A stretch of 64,000 nucleotides of DNA from RGIG5612 sp045598285 (GCA_045598285.1 JAZLLU010000011.1:42928-106927), one strand, 5' to 3'. Shown: positions 24,855 through 33,205, counted from the stretch's first letter. Translations and numbers: made by a program. Notes: generated by a model not told the origin, from the letters alone.

Positions 24855-25823
24855 ATGTCTCAGTCTATAATCACACCGATTATCTATCCGACATCTGCGG
24901 AATTTTGGAAGGGTGGGTTCCCAACTTTTTATGGATACGCATATAACAATCGTATGCTCACAGATTTACCAGATGAGTATAGGGTGACTTCTCTTGCGGC
25001 GCAAGACGCAGCTGAACGGCTCTCGCTATTGTTTCCGGTGTCGCTTATTTCTAAAAATGTTAACCGATCTCATGAGGGTAAATTCTATACAACCCGCTGT
25101 CACAAATTACCGCTCCCACCTAATAGTTTTTTCAAGGTGCCAAATTTTAATATTTACATTGCATGTCCCGAACTAACTTTCGTGCAAGCAGCGCGTCACC
25201 TAGACTTTATAAAACTCGTTTTGCTTGGATTTAATCTTTGCGCGCAATATTACTCGGATAAGGATGCAACGTTTGGGCAGACTGGCCGGACAATTATTAC
25301 CACTGCTGAGCAGATTATTGCATACGCGAAAAGTTCGAACCACATGTATGGTAGCGCAAAAGCTATTCATGCTGCGAAATATGTTCTAAGCGATTCAAAT
25401 TCGCCAATGGAGTCGAGGCTCGCAATTATGCTTGGGCTTCCTATTCGACTAGGCGGATATGGACTGAGCGGTTTGGAAATGAATGGCGCGGTTAAGCTTT
25501 CAAAAAATGGGAGGGCGCTGATTGGCTATGCAAAAATTCGAGGAGATTTAGTGTGGAGAAAGAAACATGTAATTGTGGAGTACAATAGCAAATTAGCTCA
25601 CAATAATGACGCAGCATTTTATAATGATTCAAATCGTGCCACGGCTTTCAGAGCCTCTGGTTGGAAGTATATTGGTGTTACGCCAGACAATATCAAGAAT
25701 TTTTTTGCGATGGAAAACCTTGCAAGCATTATTCGTGACCAGCTAGGGTTGCCGAAAAAGATGGAAATGCTTTCTGCATACGAAAATGAACGCCGTGCTA
25801 ACTACAGGGCATTGTTTTCGTAG
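24855..25823 (+). CDS. PD-(D/E)XK-like nuclease domain protein, probably acquired
   Basis: 322 residues; I do not recognise a named family with certainty. The C-terminal part has a Vsr/DUF559-like restriction-endonuclease pattern: SPMESRLAIML (Glu186), GYAKIRGDLVWRKKHVIVEYNSK (Asp231, Glu242, Lys246), then FRASGWKYIGVTPDNI. Such domains often follow AbiEi-like or defence-related N-terminal regions. GAAAGG lies 10 bp before the ATG. Codon use (GCG, CGG, CTC and CGC are frequent) is clearly unlike the AT-rich neighbours, which suggests recent transfer from a higher-GC host. A defence role is inference. Confidence 0.65.
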   Translation: MSQSIITPIIYPTSAEFWKGGFPTFYGYAYNNRMLTDLPDEYRVTSLAAQDAAERLSLLFPVSLISKNVNRSHEGKFYTTRCHKLPLPPNSFFKVPNFNIYIACPELTFVQAARHLDFIKLVLLGFNLCAQYYSDKDATFGQTGRTIITTAEQIIAYAKSSNHMYGSAKAIHAAKYVLSDSNSPMESRLAIMLGLPIRLGGYGLSGLEMNGAVKLSKNGRALIGYAKIRGDLVWRKKHVIVEYNSKLAHNNDAAFYNDSNRATAFRASGWKYIGVTPDNIKNFFAMENLASIIRDQLGLPKKMEMLSAYENERRANYRALFS

Positions 25824-25858
25824 TTTTAAGTGGAGGGGAAGCCTGGTTTGAGAGGAAA

Positions 25859-25926
25859 AGTGGAGCTAAACTCTCCTAAAAATCAAAAATTTTTTCAAAA
25901 TCCAGACATTAGCTCCACTATCATAG
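25859..25926 (+). repeat. Hairpin repeat R4
   Basis: Perfect arms AGTGGAGCT (25859-25867) and AGCTCCACT (25911-25919) enclose a 43 nt A/T-rich loop. Loop and right arm match R3. AAGTGGAGG just before it (about 25829) is inverse to the GCTCCACTT in R3, so the nuclease gene is framed by inverted copies of that motif. Confidence 0.75.
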
Positions 25927-26027
25927 CAAAAAGCTTCTCTTGAGAGAAACTATTTCATTAGGGAGTTACTGTCTTGATAGACTTTTCAGAGTCAACCATT
26001 TCCATGATTGAATTTTGAGTAAATAAT

Positions 26028-26056
26028 TTGCAAACTTGTTGAATTGTATATACAAT
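26028..26056 (+). promoter_or_regulatory. Promoter of the first LCP gene
   Basis: TTGCAA (26028-26033), 17 bp, TACAAT (26051-26056), 29 bp upstream of the ATG. Confidence 0.5.
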
Positions 26057-26084
26057 GTTATAAAATATTTAATTTAAGAAAAAC

Positions 26085-27245
26085 ATGTTAAACAATTCAA
26101 CCAAAGAAAAATTAATGAAGAAGGCGGCGGCTAAGAGCGAAAGGCTCTACGGCAAGAGCAAACATAGGGGTGGCACGGGCAAAGGCACGGCCAAGCCTAT
26201 TAAAGATGAGTATGATAGCTTTCAATCAAAGCCTCATGAAAGCCATCACCATCATCACCGTCATTATCACTATCCAAAGAGGACTTCGCCTAAGCTGAAG
26301 AAAGCGACGAAGGTGATAACGATTATTGCTGCTGTTTTAGTTGGAATAATTCTTGTTTGCGCTATTGCTGCTGCAATACTGTTTGGCAGGGCGAAACATG
26401 TTAAGATGAACCAAACGGATGAAGAATTAGGTATCACCGAAGACGATCAAAGGGATAAGGACAGCAAATATTCTTCTGAGATGATTAATAATATTCTTTT
26501 CCTTGGTATTGATACTAAGGATATGGAAGTTACACAGGGTAGAAGTGACTGCATGATGGTTTGCACTTTGGACAAAACTCATAAAAAGATTAAGTTCACT
26601 TCTATTTTGAGAGACTCTAAGGTTCCAATTCCGGGCCTTTCTTCTCAAAAGATTAATGCGGCGTACGCTTATGGCAAGGCTCCGCTAGCGTTAAAAACGG
26701 TTAACTCTAATTTTGGGCTTAATATTAGGGATTATGTAACTATTGATTTTGCTGGTTTAATTGAAATCGTGGATTTTGTTGGCGGTGTTACGATTGACCT
26801 TACGGAGACCGAAGCATGGGCGCTAAGCACTGCTTCTGAACCTTTATCAGCTGGCATTAATAGGCTTGATGGCAAACAGGCCCTTAGCTTTACTAGACTT
26901 AGAAGTATTGATACGGACTATTATCGTGCTAATAGGCAGCAGATGGTTCTTTCATGCTTATTCAATATGCTTAAAGACTTATCGACTCAAGATAAGTTAA
27001 CTTTTATCTATAAATTCTTAGATTGCGTAGAAACTTCGCTTTCTATGCCGGATATCGTAGCTTTATGTTCTGTTGTAGTAAGTGATTATGAAGTTGTTAA
27101 GAATATTGTCCCTGATCCGGATTATGATAAGGATGTTTGGGGCGGTATTGACGAGACAGGGCAGTGGGTTTGGAAGTTCGATCTCGAGGCGGCGAGAGCA
27201 AGAATTCGCGAAATCATCTATGAATTCGAGGCCGACGCTAAATAA
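26085..27245 (+). CDS. LCP (LytR-CpsA-Psr) glycopolymer transferase
   Basis: Membrane enzyme that moves lipid-linked glycopolymers onto peptidoglycan. The cytoplasmic N-terminus of about 75 residues is basic and has a His-rich run at 51-66. One membrane segment follows at about 77-101, then the LCP domain: ILFLGIDTKDMEVTQGRSDCMMV, FTSILRDSKVPIPG, KINAAYAYG, VTIDFAGLIEIVDFVGGVTIDL and LDGKQALSFTRLRSIDTDYYRANRQQ. The Asp and Arg residues that bind the pyrophosphate are in place. It is transcribed alone, downstream of the capsule locus, and may anchor that polymer. Confidence 0.9.
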   Translation: MLNNSTKEKLMKKAAAKSERLYGKSKHRGGTGKGTAKPIKDEYDSFQSKPHESHHHHHRHYHYPKRTSPKLKKATKVITIIAAVLVGIILVCAIAAAILFGRAKHVKMNQTDEELGITEDDQRDKDSKYSSEMINNILFLGIDTKDMEVTQGRSDCMMVCTLDKTHKKIKFTSILRDSKVPIPGLSSQKINAAYAYGKAPLALKTVNSNFGLNIRDYVTIDFAGLIEIVDFVGGVTIDLTETEAWALSTASEPLSAGINRLDGKQALSFTRLRSIDTDYYRANRQQMVLSCLFNMLKDLSTQDKLTFIYKFLDCVETSLSMPDIVALCSVVVSDYEVVKNIVPDPDYDKDVWGGIDETGQWVWKFDLEAARARIREIIYEFEADAK

Positions 27246-27373
27246 CGGATCGAATAAAGATTCCATAGAAGAAGACAGTGAAAGAACATATGGAAGTTTT
27301 ATATAAGAGGTGCGTATGGGCATTTTGCACATATATTGTGGTCGAATGTGGTGAATAAGGACAATATGCATAA

Positions 27374-27401
27374 TTGACTTCAAAGACGTTTTTAGTATAA
27401 T
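27374..27401 (+). promoter_or_regulatory. Promoter of the xpt operon
   Basis: TTGACT (27374-27379), 16 bp, TATAAT (27396-27401), about 35 bp before the riboswitch. The rest of 27246-27370 shows no gene or clear terminator. Confidence 0.7.
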
Positions 27402-27435
27402 CGAATTATAAGATATTTCTTATGAAAATTTAATA

Positions 27436-27527
27436 TTGTTGCCAGTATAATTTTGAATAAATGTCCTTTTGGACTAGGGCTCAAAAGTTTCTACCGTACC
27501 ACCCATAAGGTGCGACTACCGGCTCAA
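27436..27527 (+). promoter_or_regulatory. Purine riboswitch aptamer (guanine/xanthine type), variant P2/L2
   Basis: The core TATAAT (J1/2), GTTTCTACC (J2/3) and GACTAC (J3/1) are all present. P3 pairs GTACC with GGTGC around an ACCCATAA loop. C in GACTA is the base that selects guanine or xanthine rather than adenine. P2 is TTTTGA/TCAAAA, and the usual short L2 is replaced by a 24 nt segment containing its own hairpin GTCC-TTTT-GGAC. P1 is short (GCC/GGC plus TTG/CAA). It lies directly before xpt and a nucleoside transporter, which is the classic regulon. Confidence 0.88.
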
Positions 27528-27539
27528 AAAAATAGTTTT

Positions 27540-27591
27540 GAGATTAAACTTTTATTGGCGTTTCCATGGTTTAATCTCATTTTTGCTTTTT
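27540..27591 (+). terminator. Riboswitch-controlled terminator
   Basis: GAGATTAAAC (27540-27549) and GTTTAATCTC (27569-27578) form a perfect 10 bp stem followed by ATTTTTGCTTTTT. The competing hairpin CTCAAAA/TTTTGAG (27523-27541) shares bases with both P1 and the terminator arm, so ligand binding should favour termination. Confidence 0.88.
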
Positions 27592-27606
27592 AGGGGGATG
27601 AATATT

Positions 27607-28188
27607 ATGAAAGCAGTTGAAGAAAAAATTCTTAGTGAGGGAAAGGTTTTCCCGGATGATGTTTTAAATGTTAGTTCTTTCTTGAACCAACAAATCGATG
27701 TTGATTTTGTAACAAATGTTGTTGCAAAAGAATTCTACGAAAGATTCAAAGACGAAGATATAACAAGAATTGTAACGATAGAGGACAGTGGTATAGCTAT
27801 AGGGTTTGCCACTGCTCAGTGGTTTAAAGTGCCTTGTGTTTTCGCGAAAAAGACTGTAAGCATAAATATTGACACATCTAATTGTTATACGGAATCTATT
27901 CACTCTTATACTCGTGGCACCGATTACGTTGCTCGTATCGAAAAAGATTTCATTAAAGCTGGCGATCGCGTTTTGATTGTTGATGACTTCTTAGCAACTG
28001 GTGAAGCTTTAGTAGGTCTTACTAATATGATAGCTAATGCTGGTGCTACATGCGTTGGATGCGGTGTAGTTATTGAAAAAGCTTTCCAATTTGGTGGAAA
28101 CAAATTAAGAAATAAAGGCGTTAACGTTCAATCTTTGGCAAAAATTACAAAGATGGACGATGATGGCACAATAGAATTTGAAGAATAA
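27607..28188 (+). CDS. xpt: Xanthine phosphoribosyltransferase
   Basis: Converts xanthine (and poorly guanine) plus PRPP to the nucleotide, in the cytoplasm. The 193 residues align by eye with Bacillus Xpt: KILSEGKVFPDDVLNVSSFLNQQIDVDF at the N-terminus, IVTIEDSGIAIGFATA, and the PRPP motif VLIVDDFLATGEAL at 122-135, then VVIEKAFQFGGNKL. ATG 27607 is preferred over 27598 because AGGGGG lies 9 bp upstream of it but touches 27598. First gene of the riboswitch-controlled operon. Confidence 0.95.
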   Translation: MKAVEEKILSEGKVFPDDVLNVSSFLNQQIDVDFVTNVVAKEFYERFKDEDITRIVTIEDSGIAIGFATAQWFKVPCVFAKKTVSINIDTSNCYTESIHSYTRGTDYVARIEKDFIKAGDRVLIVDDFLATGEALVGLTNMIANAGATCVGCGVVIEKAFQFGGNKLRNKGVNVQSLAKITKMDDDGTIEFEE

Positions 28189-28206
28189 ATATACGGAGGA
28201 TGAATG

Positions 28207-29466
28207 ATGAAAAAGTTAGTAAAAGTTTTAGCAGTACTTATGGCTGTTGTTTTTGCAGTTGGTATGCTCGCTGCTTGCGGTAAGAAGTCAGGAAATAAAT
28301 CTGGCATTAAAGTTGGTCTTATCTGCTTACATGATGATCAGTCAACATATGACAAGAACTTCATCGATGCTTTTAAGGCAGCTTGTGAAGCTGAAGATGT
28401 AGAATTTGAAATTAGAACAAATATCCCTGAAGGTCAGGAATGCTACGATGCAGCAGTTGACCTTGCAGACAGAGGATGCGATTTCATTTTCGCAGATAGC
28501 TTTGGACATGAAGATTATATGATTCAGGCAGCTAAAGAATTCCCTGAGGTTAAATTCTCACATGCAACTGGAACAAAAGCTCATACAGAAAAACTTGACA
28601 ACTACTCAAATGCATTTGCTGATATCTATATGGGACGTTACCTTGCAGGTGTTGCAGCTGGTATGAAACTTAATGAAATGATTGAAAGTGGTAAGATTAC
28701 TGCTGACAAGGCTAAGATGGGTTATGTTGGTGCCTTCACATATGCAGAAGTTATGTCAGGTTATACATCATTCTACCTTGGTGCAAAGAGTGTTTGCCCA
28801 ACAGTTACTATGGATGTAACATTTACAGGTTCTTGGTATGATCCTACACTTGAGCAGACAGGTGCTGAAAACCTTATCAAAGGTGGTTGCGTACTTATTT
28901 CACAACATGCTGACTCACACGGTGCTCCTATAGCTTGTGAAAATGCTGGTGTTCCTAATGTTTCTTACAATGGTTCAACAATTAAAGATGGTCCTAACAC
29001 ATTCATCGTTTCTTCAAGAATTAACTGGGAACCATATTTCAGATATGCTATTCAATGTACAAAAGAAGGCAAAATTATTGATAAAGACTACTCAGGAAAG
29101 ATGGATGAAAACAGCGTTCTTTTAACAGAAATTAATGAAGCGGCTGCAGCTAAGGGCACAGTTGAAGCTCTTGATAAAGTTAAAGCTGAACTTATTGCTG
29201 GCACACGTCACGTATTTGATTGCTCAACATTTACAGTTTCTAACGTAGTTATTGATCCTGATAACAACACATTCGTAAATGCAAATGCAACAATGGATGC
29301 TGATAAACACGTTATTAGTTATATAGCAGACGTTGATGATATGGGCGATTACCAAGGCGATACAGAAGTTGTTTCTGATGGTTACTTCCATGAGTCAGAG
29401 TTTAGAAGTGCTCCTTACTTCGATCTTCAAATTGATGGAATCACATTACTTGATACACAATTCTAA
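28207..29466 (+). CDS. BMP-family nucleoside-binding lipoprotein
   Basis: Extracytoplasmic solute-binding component of a purine nucleoside ABC importer. The signal peptide ends in the lipobox LAAC with Cys24. The mature part opens with KVGLICLHDDQSTYDKNF and carries YDAAVDLADRGCDFIFADSFGHED, MGYVGAFTYAEVMSGYTSFYLGAKSV and ISQHADSHGAP, all BMP/PnrA family features. GGAGGA sits 7 bp before ATG 28207 (another ATG at 28204). The riboswitch upstream points to guanosine, inosine or xanthosine as ligand. Confidence 0.92.
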   Translation: MKKLVKVLAVLMAVVFAVGMLAACGKKSGNKSGIKVGLICLHDDQSTYDKNFIDAFKAACEAEDVEFEIRTNIPEGQECYDAAVDLADRGCDFIFADSFGHEDYMIQAAKEFPEVKFSHATGTKAHTEKLDNYSNAFADIYMGRYLAGVAAGMKLNEMIESGKITADKAKMGYVGAFTYAEVMSGYTSFYLGAKSVCPTVTMDVTFTGSWYDPTLEQTGAENLIKGGCVLISQHADSHGAPIACENAGVPNVSYNGSTIKDGPNTFIVSSRINWEPYFRYAIQCTKEGKIIDKDYSGKMDENSVLLTEINEAAAAKGTVEALDKVKAELIAGTRHVFDCSTFTVSNVVIDPDNNTFVNANATMDADKHVISYIADVDDMGDYQGDTEVVSDGYFHESEFRSAPYFDLQIDGITLLDTQF

Positions 29467-29490
29467 TTGTAGATTATAGTGATTTATAGC

Positions 29491-29512
29491 GGGAGGCCTT
29501 TTAAGGCCTCCC
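29491..29512 (+). terminator. Intercistronic hairpin after the lipoprotein gene
   Basis: GGGAGGCCTT and AAGGCCTCCC pair perfectly with a TT loop; no U run follows. Such hairpins after binding-protein genes protect the 3' end or partly stop transcription, giving more binding protein than transporter. Confidence 0.65.
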
Positions 29513-29544
29513 TATAAAATAGGATGAATACGTTGGAGAAAATT

Positions 29545-31086
29545 ATGGAAGAGAGAATTCCTGTATTAGAGTTAAAGCATATAACGAAAGCTTTCGGCGA
29601 TAAGGTTGTTGCTAATGACGATGTTTCCCTTGATGTTTATAAAGGGGAAATTTTGGCATTATTGGGAGAAAATGGTAGTGGTAAAACTACTCTTATGAAT
29701 ATGATTTCGGGTATTTATTATCCGGATAAAGGCGAGATTTTAGTTAATGGTAAAGAAGCTACAATTAAGGCGCCTAGCGATGCTTTTGAATTAGGTATTG
29801 GTATGATTCATCAGCATTTTAAATTAATTGATGTTATGACTGCCACAGAGAACATTGTTCTTGGTTTGAACAATGGAAAGAAATTTGACCTTAAAGAGGC
29901 AGCTGGCAAAATAAAAGAAATTTGTGATAAATACGGTTTTGAGGTTGATCCTAATGAGAAAATTTACAACATGAACGTTTCTCAAAAACAAACCGTTGAA
30001 ATAGTAAAAGTTTTATATAGAGGAGCAGACATATTAATTTTAGATGAACCTACAGCTGTTCTTACGCCTCAAGAATCTGAGAAGTTATTTGCTGTTCTTC
30101 GTAACATGAAGGCTGACGGAAAATCTATCATTATCATTACTCATAAATTGCATGAAGTTTTAGAAATTTCGGATAGAGTAGCGATTCTTAGAAAAGGTAA
30201 ATATATCTGCGATTATGTAACTAGTGAAGCTGACCAACAAAAGCTTACTGACGCTATGGTTGGACACGCTGTTTCACTTAATATTGATCGGCCTGAACCT
30301 GTTAATCCTGTTCCTAAGATTGAAATTAAAAACTTAACTGTTAAAAGTAAAGACGGCGTATTAAAACTTGACGACGTAAGTTTTACTGCTAATAGTGGTG
30401 AGATCTTAGGTATAGCTGGTATCTCAGGTTGTGGCCAAAAAGAATTACTTGAAGCTATCGCAGGTCTTCAAAAAGTTGAAAAAGGTAGTGTTTTATTTAT
30501 TGATGATGACGGAAGTAAAGAAGAACTTCTTGGAAAGGATCCTTTGAAAATTGAGGAGATGGGAATTGCTCTTTCTTTTGTTCCTGAAGACAGACTTGGA
30601 ATGGGTCTTGTAGGAAACATGAACCTTTCTGATAATATGATGCTTCGTTCTTTTAGGAATGGTAAAGGTATTTTTACTGATAGAAAGACACCACATGATC
30701 TTGCGGAACATGTAGTCGAAGAATTAGAAGTAAATACACCGAACGTTTTTACACCTGTTAGAAAACTTTCGGGTGGTAATGTTCAAAAGGTTTTAGTTGG
30801 TAGAGAAATAGCTAGTTCACCTAAGGTACTTCTTACTGCTTACGCCGTTCGTGGATTAGATATTAACGCTTCTTATACTATTTACGATTTGCTTAACAGA
30901 CAAAAGAAAGCGGGCGTTGCAGTTATTTACGTTGGTGAAGACCTTGACGTATTAATTGAACTTTGCGACAAAATCGTTGTTCTTTGTGGTGGTAAAGTTA
31001 ACGGAATAGTTGAAGGAAAGACTGCTGACAAAAATAAAATAGGTCTTATGATGACAAAATTAGGAGGTGGCGAAATTGACGAGTAA
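29545..31086 (+). CDS. Nucleoside ABC transporter, fused double ATPase
   Basis: Two ABC domains in one chain (about 513 aa), as in NupA/YufO proteins of BMP importers. Domain 1 has Walker A GENGSGKTT and Walker B ILILDEPTAVLTPQE. Its signature is altered to NMNVSQKQTVEI (family form LSVGxxQRVEI). Domain 2 has a degenerate Walker A (GISGCGQKELLEA), an intact LSGGNVQK signature and TAYAVRGLDI in place of the usual PTRGLD segment. One complete composite ATP site is therefore expected. ATG 29545 has GGAG 6 bp upstream; the earlier ATG 29524 does not fit as well. Confidence 0.92.
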   Translation: MEERIPVLELKHITKAFGDKVVANDDVSLDVYKGEILALLGENGSGKTTLMNMISGIYYPDKGEILVNGKEATIKAPSDAFELGIGMIHQHFKLIDVMTATENIVLGLNNGKKFDLKEAAGKIKEICDKYGFEVDPNEKIYNMNVSQKQTVEIVKVLYRGADILILDEPTAVLTPQESEKLFAVLRNMKADGKSIIIITHKLHEVLEISDRVAILRKGKYICDYVTSEADQQKLTDAMVGHAVSLNIDRPEPVNPVPKIEIKNLTVKSKDGVLKLDDVSFTANSGEILGIAGISGCGQKELLEAIAGLQKVEKGSVLFIDDDGSKEELLGKDPLKIEEMGIALSFVPEDRLGMGLVGNMNLSDNMMLRSFRNGKGIFTDRKTPHDLAEHVVEELEVNTPNVFTPVRKLSGGNVQKVLVGREIASSPKVLLTAYAVRGLDINASYTIYDLLNRQKKAGVAVIYVGEDLDVLIELCDKIVVLCGGKVNGIVEGKTADKNKIGLMMTKLGGGEIDE

Positions 31087-32191
31087 AACTAATAAAGTCC
31101 CTCTGTTTCATATAGTTAGACGCAAAGAACTTCCATGGTGGAGAGCGTGGCTCGTAAGAGTTATTGCTATTGTTTTAGCCCTTGCTCTTTGCGGTATTGT
31201 TTCATGGCTTTTAGTTAAAGAAAATCCTTTTAATATTTATGGAGCTATGATTGAAGGTACATTTGGAACTGAAAGACGTCTTTGGACAACAGGAAGAGAT
31301 CTTGCAGTTTTGTTAGGTATTGCGCTTGCACTTGCTCCGGCTTTCAAGATGCGATTTTGGAACCTTGGTGGAGACGGCCAAACTTTGATGGGTACTCTTG
31401 GTGCAACGACTCCTATGATTTTACTCGCTGGCAAAGTTCCTGATGGTCTTTTAATTCTTATCATGATGGTAAGTGCAATTGTTTTTGGTGCTATATGGGG
31501 ACTTCTTCCAGCAGTATTTAAGGCTAAATTTAACACGAATGAAACATTGTTTACACTTATGATGAATTATGTTGCTATCCAGATAGTGGCATTCTTCGTT
31601 GTTACATGGGAAAATCCTAAAGGTGCTAGCAAGATTGGTATTATTAATCCTAACACTCAGGCTGGATGGCTTCCAAGTTTAGGCGGTCAACAATACTTAA
31701 TCATGATTTTAGTTGTAATCGTACTTACTGTTTTAATGTTCATTTATATGAAGTATACGAAACATGGGTACGAGATTTCAGTAGTAGGTGAGAGTGAACC
31801 AACAGCTCGTTATGTCGGAATTAAAGTTCCTAAGGTTATTATTAGAACAATGTTTCTTTCCGGTGCTTTATGCGGTCTTGTTGGATTCTTACTTGTTTCT
31901 GGTTCGGACCATACGATGACAACAACTCTTGTAGGTGGAAGAGGATTTACAGCAGTTATGGTTGCATGGCTTGCTAAATTTAATCCGTTCTTTATGATAC
32001 TTACAAGTTTCCTTTTAGTATTCTTAGACAGAGGTGCTTCGGAAATTTCTTCTATGTTCCAACTTAATGATTCATTCGGAGCAATTCTTACTGGAATAAT
32101 TTTATTCTTCATAATCGGATGTGAGTTCTTCCTTAATTATCAGATTGTGTTTAGAAAATCTGCAAAGAAGGAGGTAAGCTTAAATGTTTAA
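31076..32191 (+). CDS. Nucleoside ABC transporter permease (NupB/YufP type)
   Basis: About 371 residues and ten membrane segments. The family signs are WNLGGDGQTLMGTLGA near 100-115, FNTNETLFTLMMNYVAIQIV and GYEISVVGESEPTARYVGI. The start is probably TTG 31076, with AGGAGG eight bp upstream, not GTG 31067, which lies in that ribosome site. It overlaps the ATPase stop by 11 bp and the next permease by 8 bp. It forms the channel together with the following gene product. Confidence 0.9.
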   Translation: MTSKTNKVPLFHIVRRKELPWWRAWLVRVIAIVLALALCGIVSWLLVKENPFNIYGAMIEGTFGTERRLWTTGRDLAVLLGIALALAPAFKMRFWNLGGDGQTLMGTLGATTPMILLAGKVPDGLLILIMMVSAIVFGAIWGLLPAVFKAKFNTNETLFTLMMNYVAIQIVAFFVVTWENPKGASKIGIINPNTQAGWLPSLGGQQYLIMILVVIVLTVLMFIYMKYTKHGYEISVVGESEPTARYVGIKVPKVIIRTMFLSGALCGLVGFLLVSGSDHTMTTTLVGGRGFTAVMVAWLAKFNPFFMILTSFLLVFLDRGASEISSMFQLNDSFGAILTGIILFFIIGCEFFLNYQIVFRKSAKKEVSLNV

Positions 32192-33179
32192 ATTTTTATT
32201 AGATTTCCTTCCAGCTGCTATAAGACAAGGCATCCCTCTTATGTTTGGATGCGTTGGTGAAACTATTACAGAAAAAAGTGGTAACTTAAACCTTGGTACT
32301 CCAGGTATTATGTACGTTGGTGGTATTTGCGGTGTTATTGGTTCATTCTTCTATGAAACGAACACAGCGCCTGAGAACCTTTCTAAGTTTTTATTAGTAT
32401 TTATTCCACTTATTTGTTGCCTTGCAGGAAGTTTACTTATGGGTCTTATTTACTGCTTCCTTACGGTATCTCTTAGAGCTAACCAAAACGTAACAGGTCT
32501 TGCAATGACTACATTCGGTGTTGGTATTGGTAACTTCTTTGGTGGATCACTTACAAAACTTACTAACTCAGATGTACCTGCTGTTATCCTTAATACAACG
32601 GGTAAAGTTTTCCAAACAAAACTTCCTTTTGCTTCTGATTTAGGTTGGTTTGGAACAATTTTCTTATCATACGGATTCTTAGCTTACCTTGCAGTAGCAG
32701 TTGCTATCGCAGCAGCTCTCATTATTTCAAGAACTCGTACAGGTCTTAAGCTAAGAGCAGTTGGCGAAAGTCCTGCAACAGCTGATGCAGCGGGCGTTAA
32801 TGTTACGAAGTTCAAATACTTTGCGACATGTCTTGGCGCTATGATTTCAGGTCTTGGCGGATTATACTTCGTAATGGATTACTCAAGTGGTATTTGGGCT
32901 AACGATGCATTCGGCGATATTGGATGGCTTGCTATTGCGCTTGTTATCTTTACAATTTGGCGTCCAGGTCATTCTATATGGGCATCAATCCTCTTTGGTG
33001 GACTTTATATCTTGCATATGTTCATCCCTACTGGAACGAACCTTGCAATTAAAGAACTTTATAAAGCAATTCCTTATGTTATAACGATAATCGTACTTAT
33101 TATTACATCACTTCGTAATAAACGTGAAAATCAGCCACCTGCATCACTTGGACTTAGTTACTTTAGAGAAGATAGGTAG
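32184..33179 (+). CDS. Nucleoside ABC transporter permease (NupC/YufQ type)
   Basis: 331 residues, eight or nine membrane segments. Characteristic stretches are GETITEKSGNLNLGTPGIMYVGG near 28-50, LRANQNVTGLAMTTFGVGIGNFFGG and LKLRAVGESPATADAAGVNV, the coupling loop to the ATPase. GGAGGT stands 11 bp before the ATG. It is the last gene of the xpt operon; a terminator follows. Confidence 0.9.
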   Translation: MFKFLLDFLPAAIRQGIPLMFGCVGETITEKSGNLNLGTPGIMYVGGICGVIGSFFYETNTAPENLSKFLLVFIPLICCLAGSLLMGLIYCFLTVSLRANQNVTGLAMTTFGVGIGNFFGGSLTKLTNSDVPAVILNTTGKVFQTKLPFASDLGWFGTIFLSYGFLAYLAVAVAIAAALIISRTRTGLKLRAVGESPATADAAGVNVTKFKYFATCLGAMISGLGGLYFVMDYSSGIWANDAFGDIGWLAIALVIFTIWRPGHSIWASILFGGLYILHMFIPTGTNLAIKELYKAIPYVITIIVLIITSLRNKRENQPPASLGLSYFREDR

Positions 33180-33205
33180 TTTTATAAAGATTAATTCAAA
33201 ATTAA

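Noticed and set aside
22116..25926. Integron-type gene cassette array with attC sites
   Set aside because: The spacing is suggestive, but no core GTTRRRY/RYYYAAC pairs and no integrase are seen; R1/R2 arms are simple hairpins. Kept only as a cassette-like recombination patch.
21914..26084. Insertion sequence or prophage remnant
   Set aside because: No transposase, integrase or structural phage gene; the BRO-like protein alone does not show a prophage.
31067..31075. GTG start of the first nucleoside permease
   Set aside because: It lies within the AGGAGG ribosome site; TTG 31076 has proper spacing.
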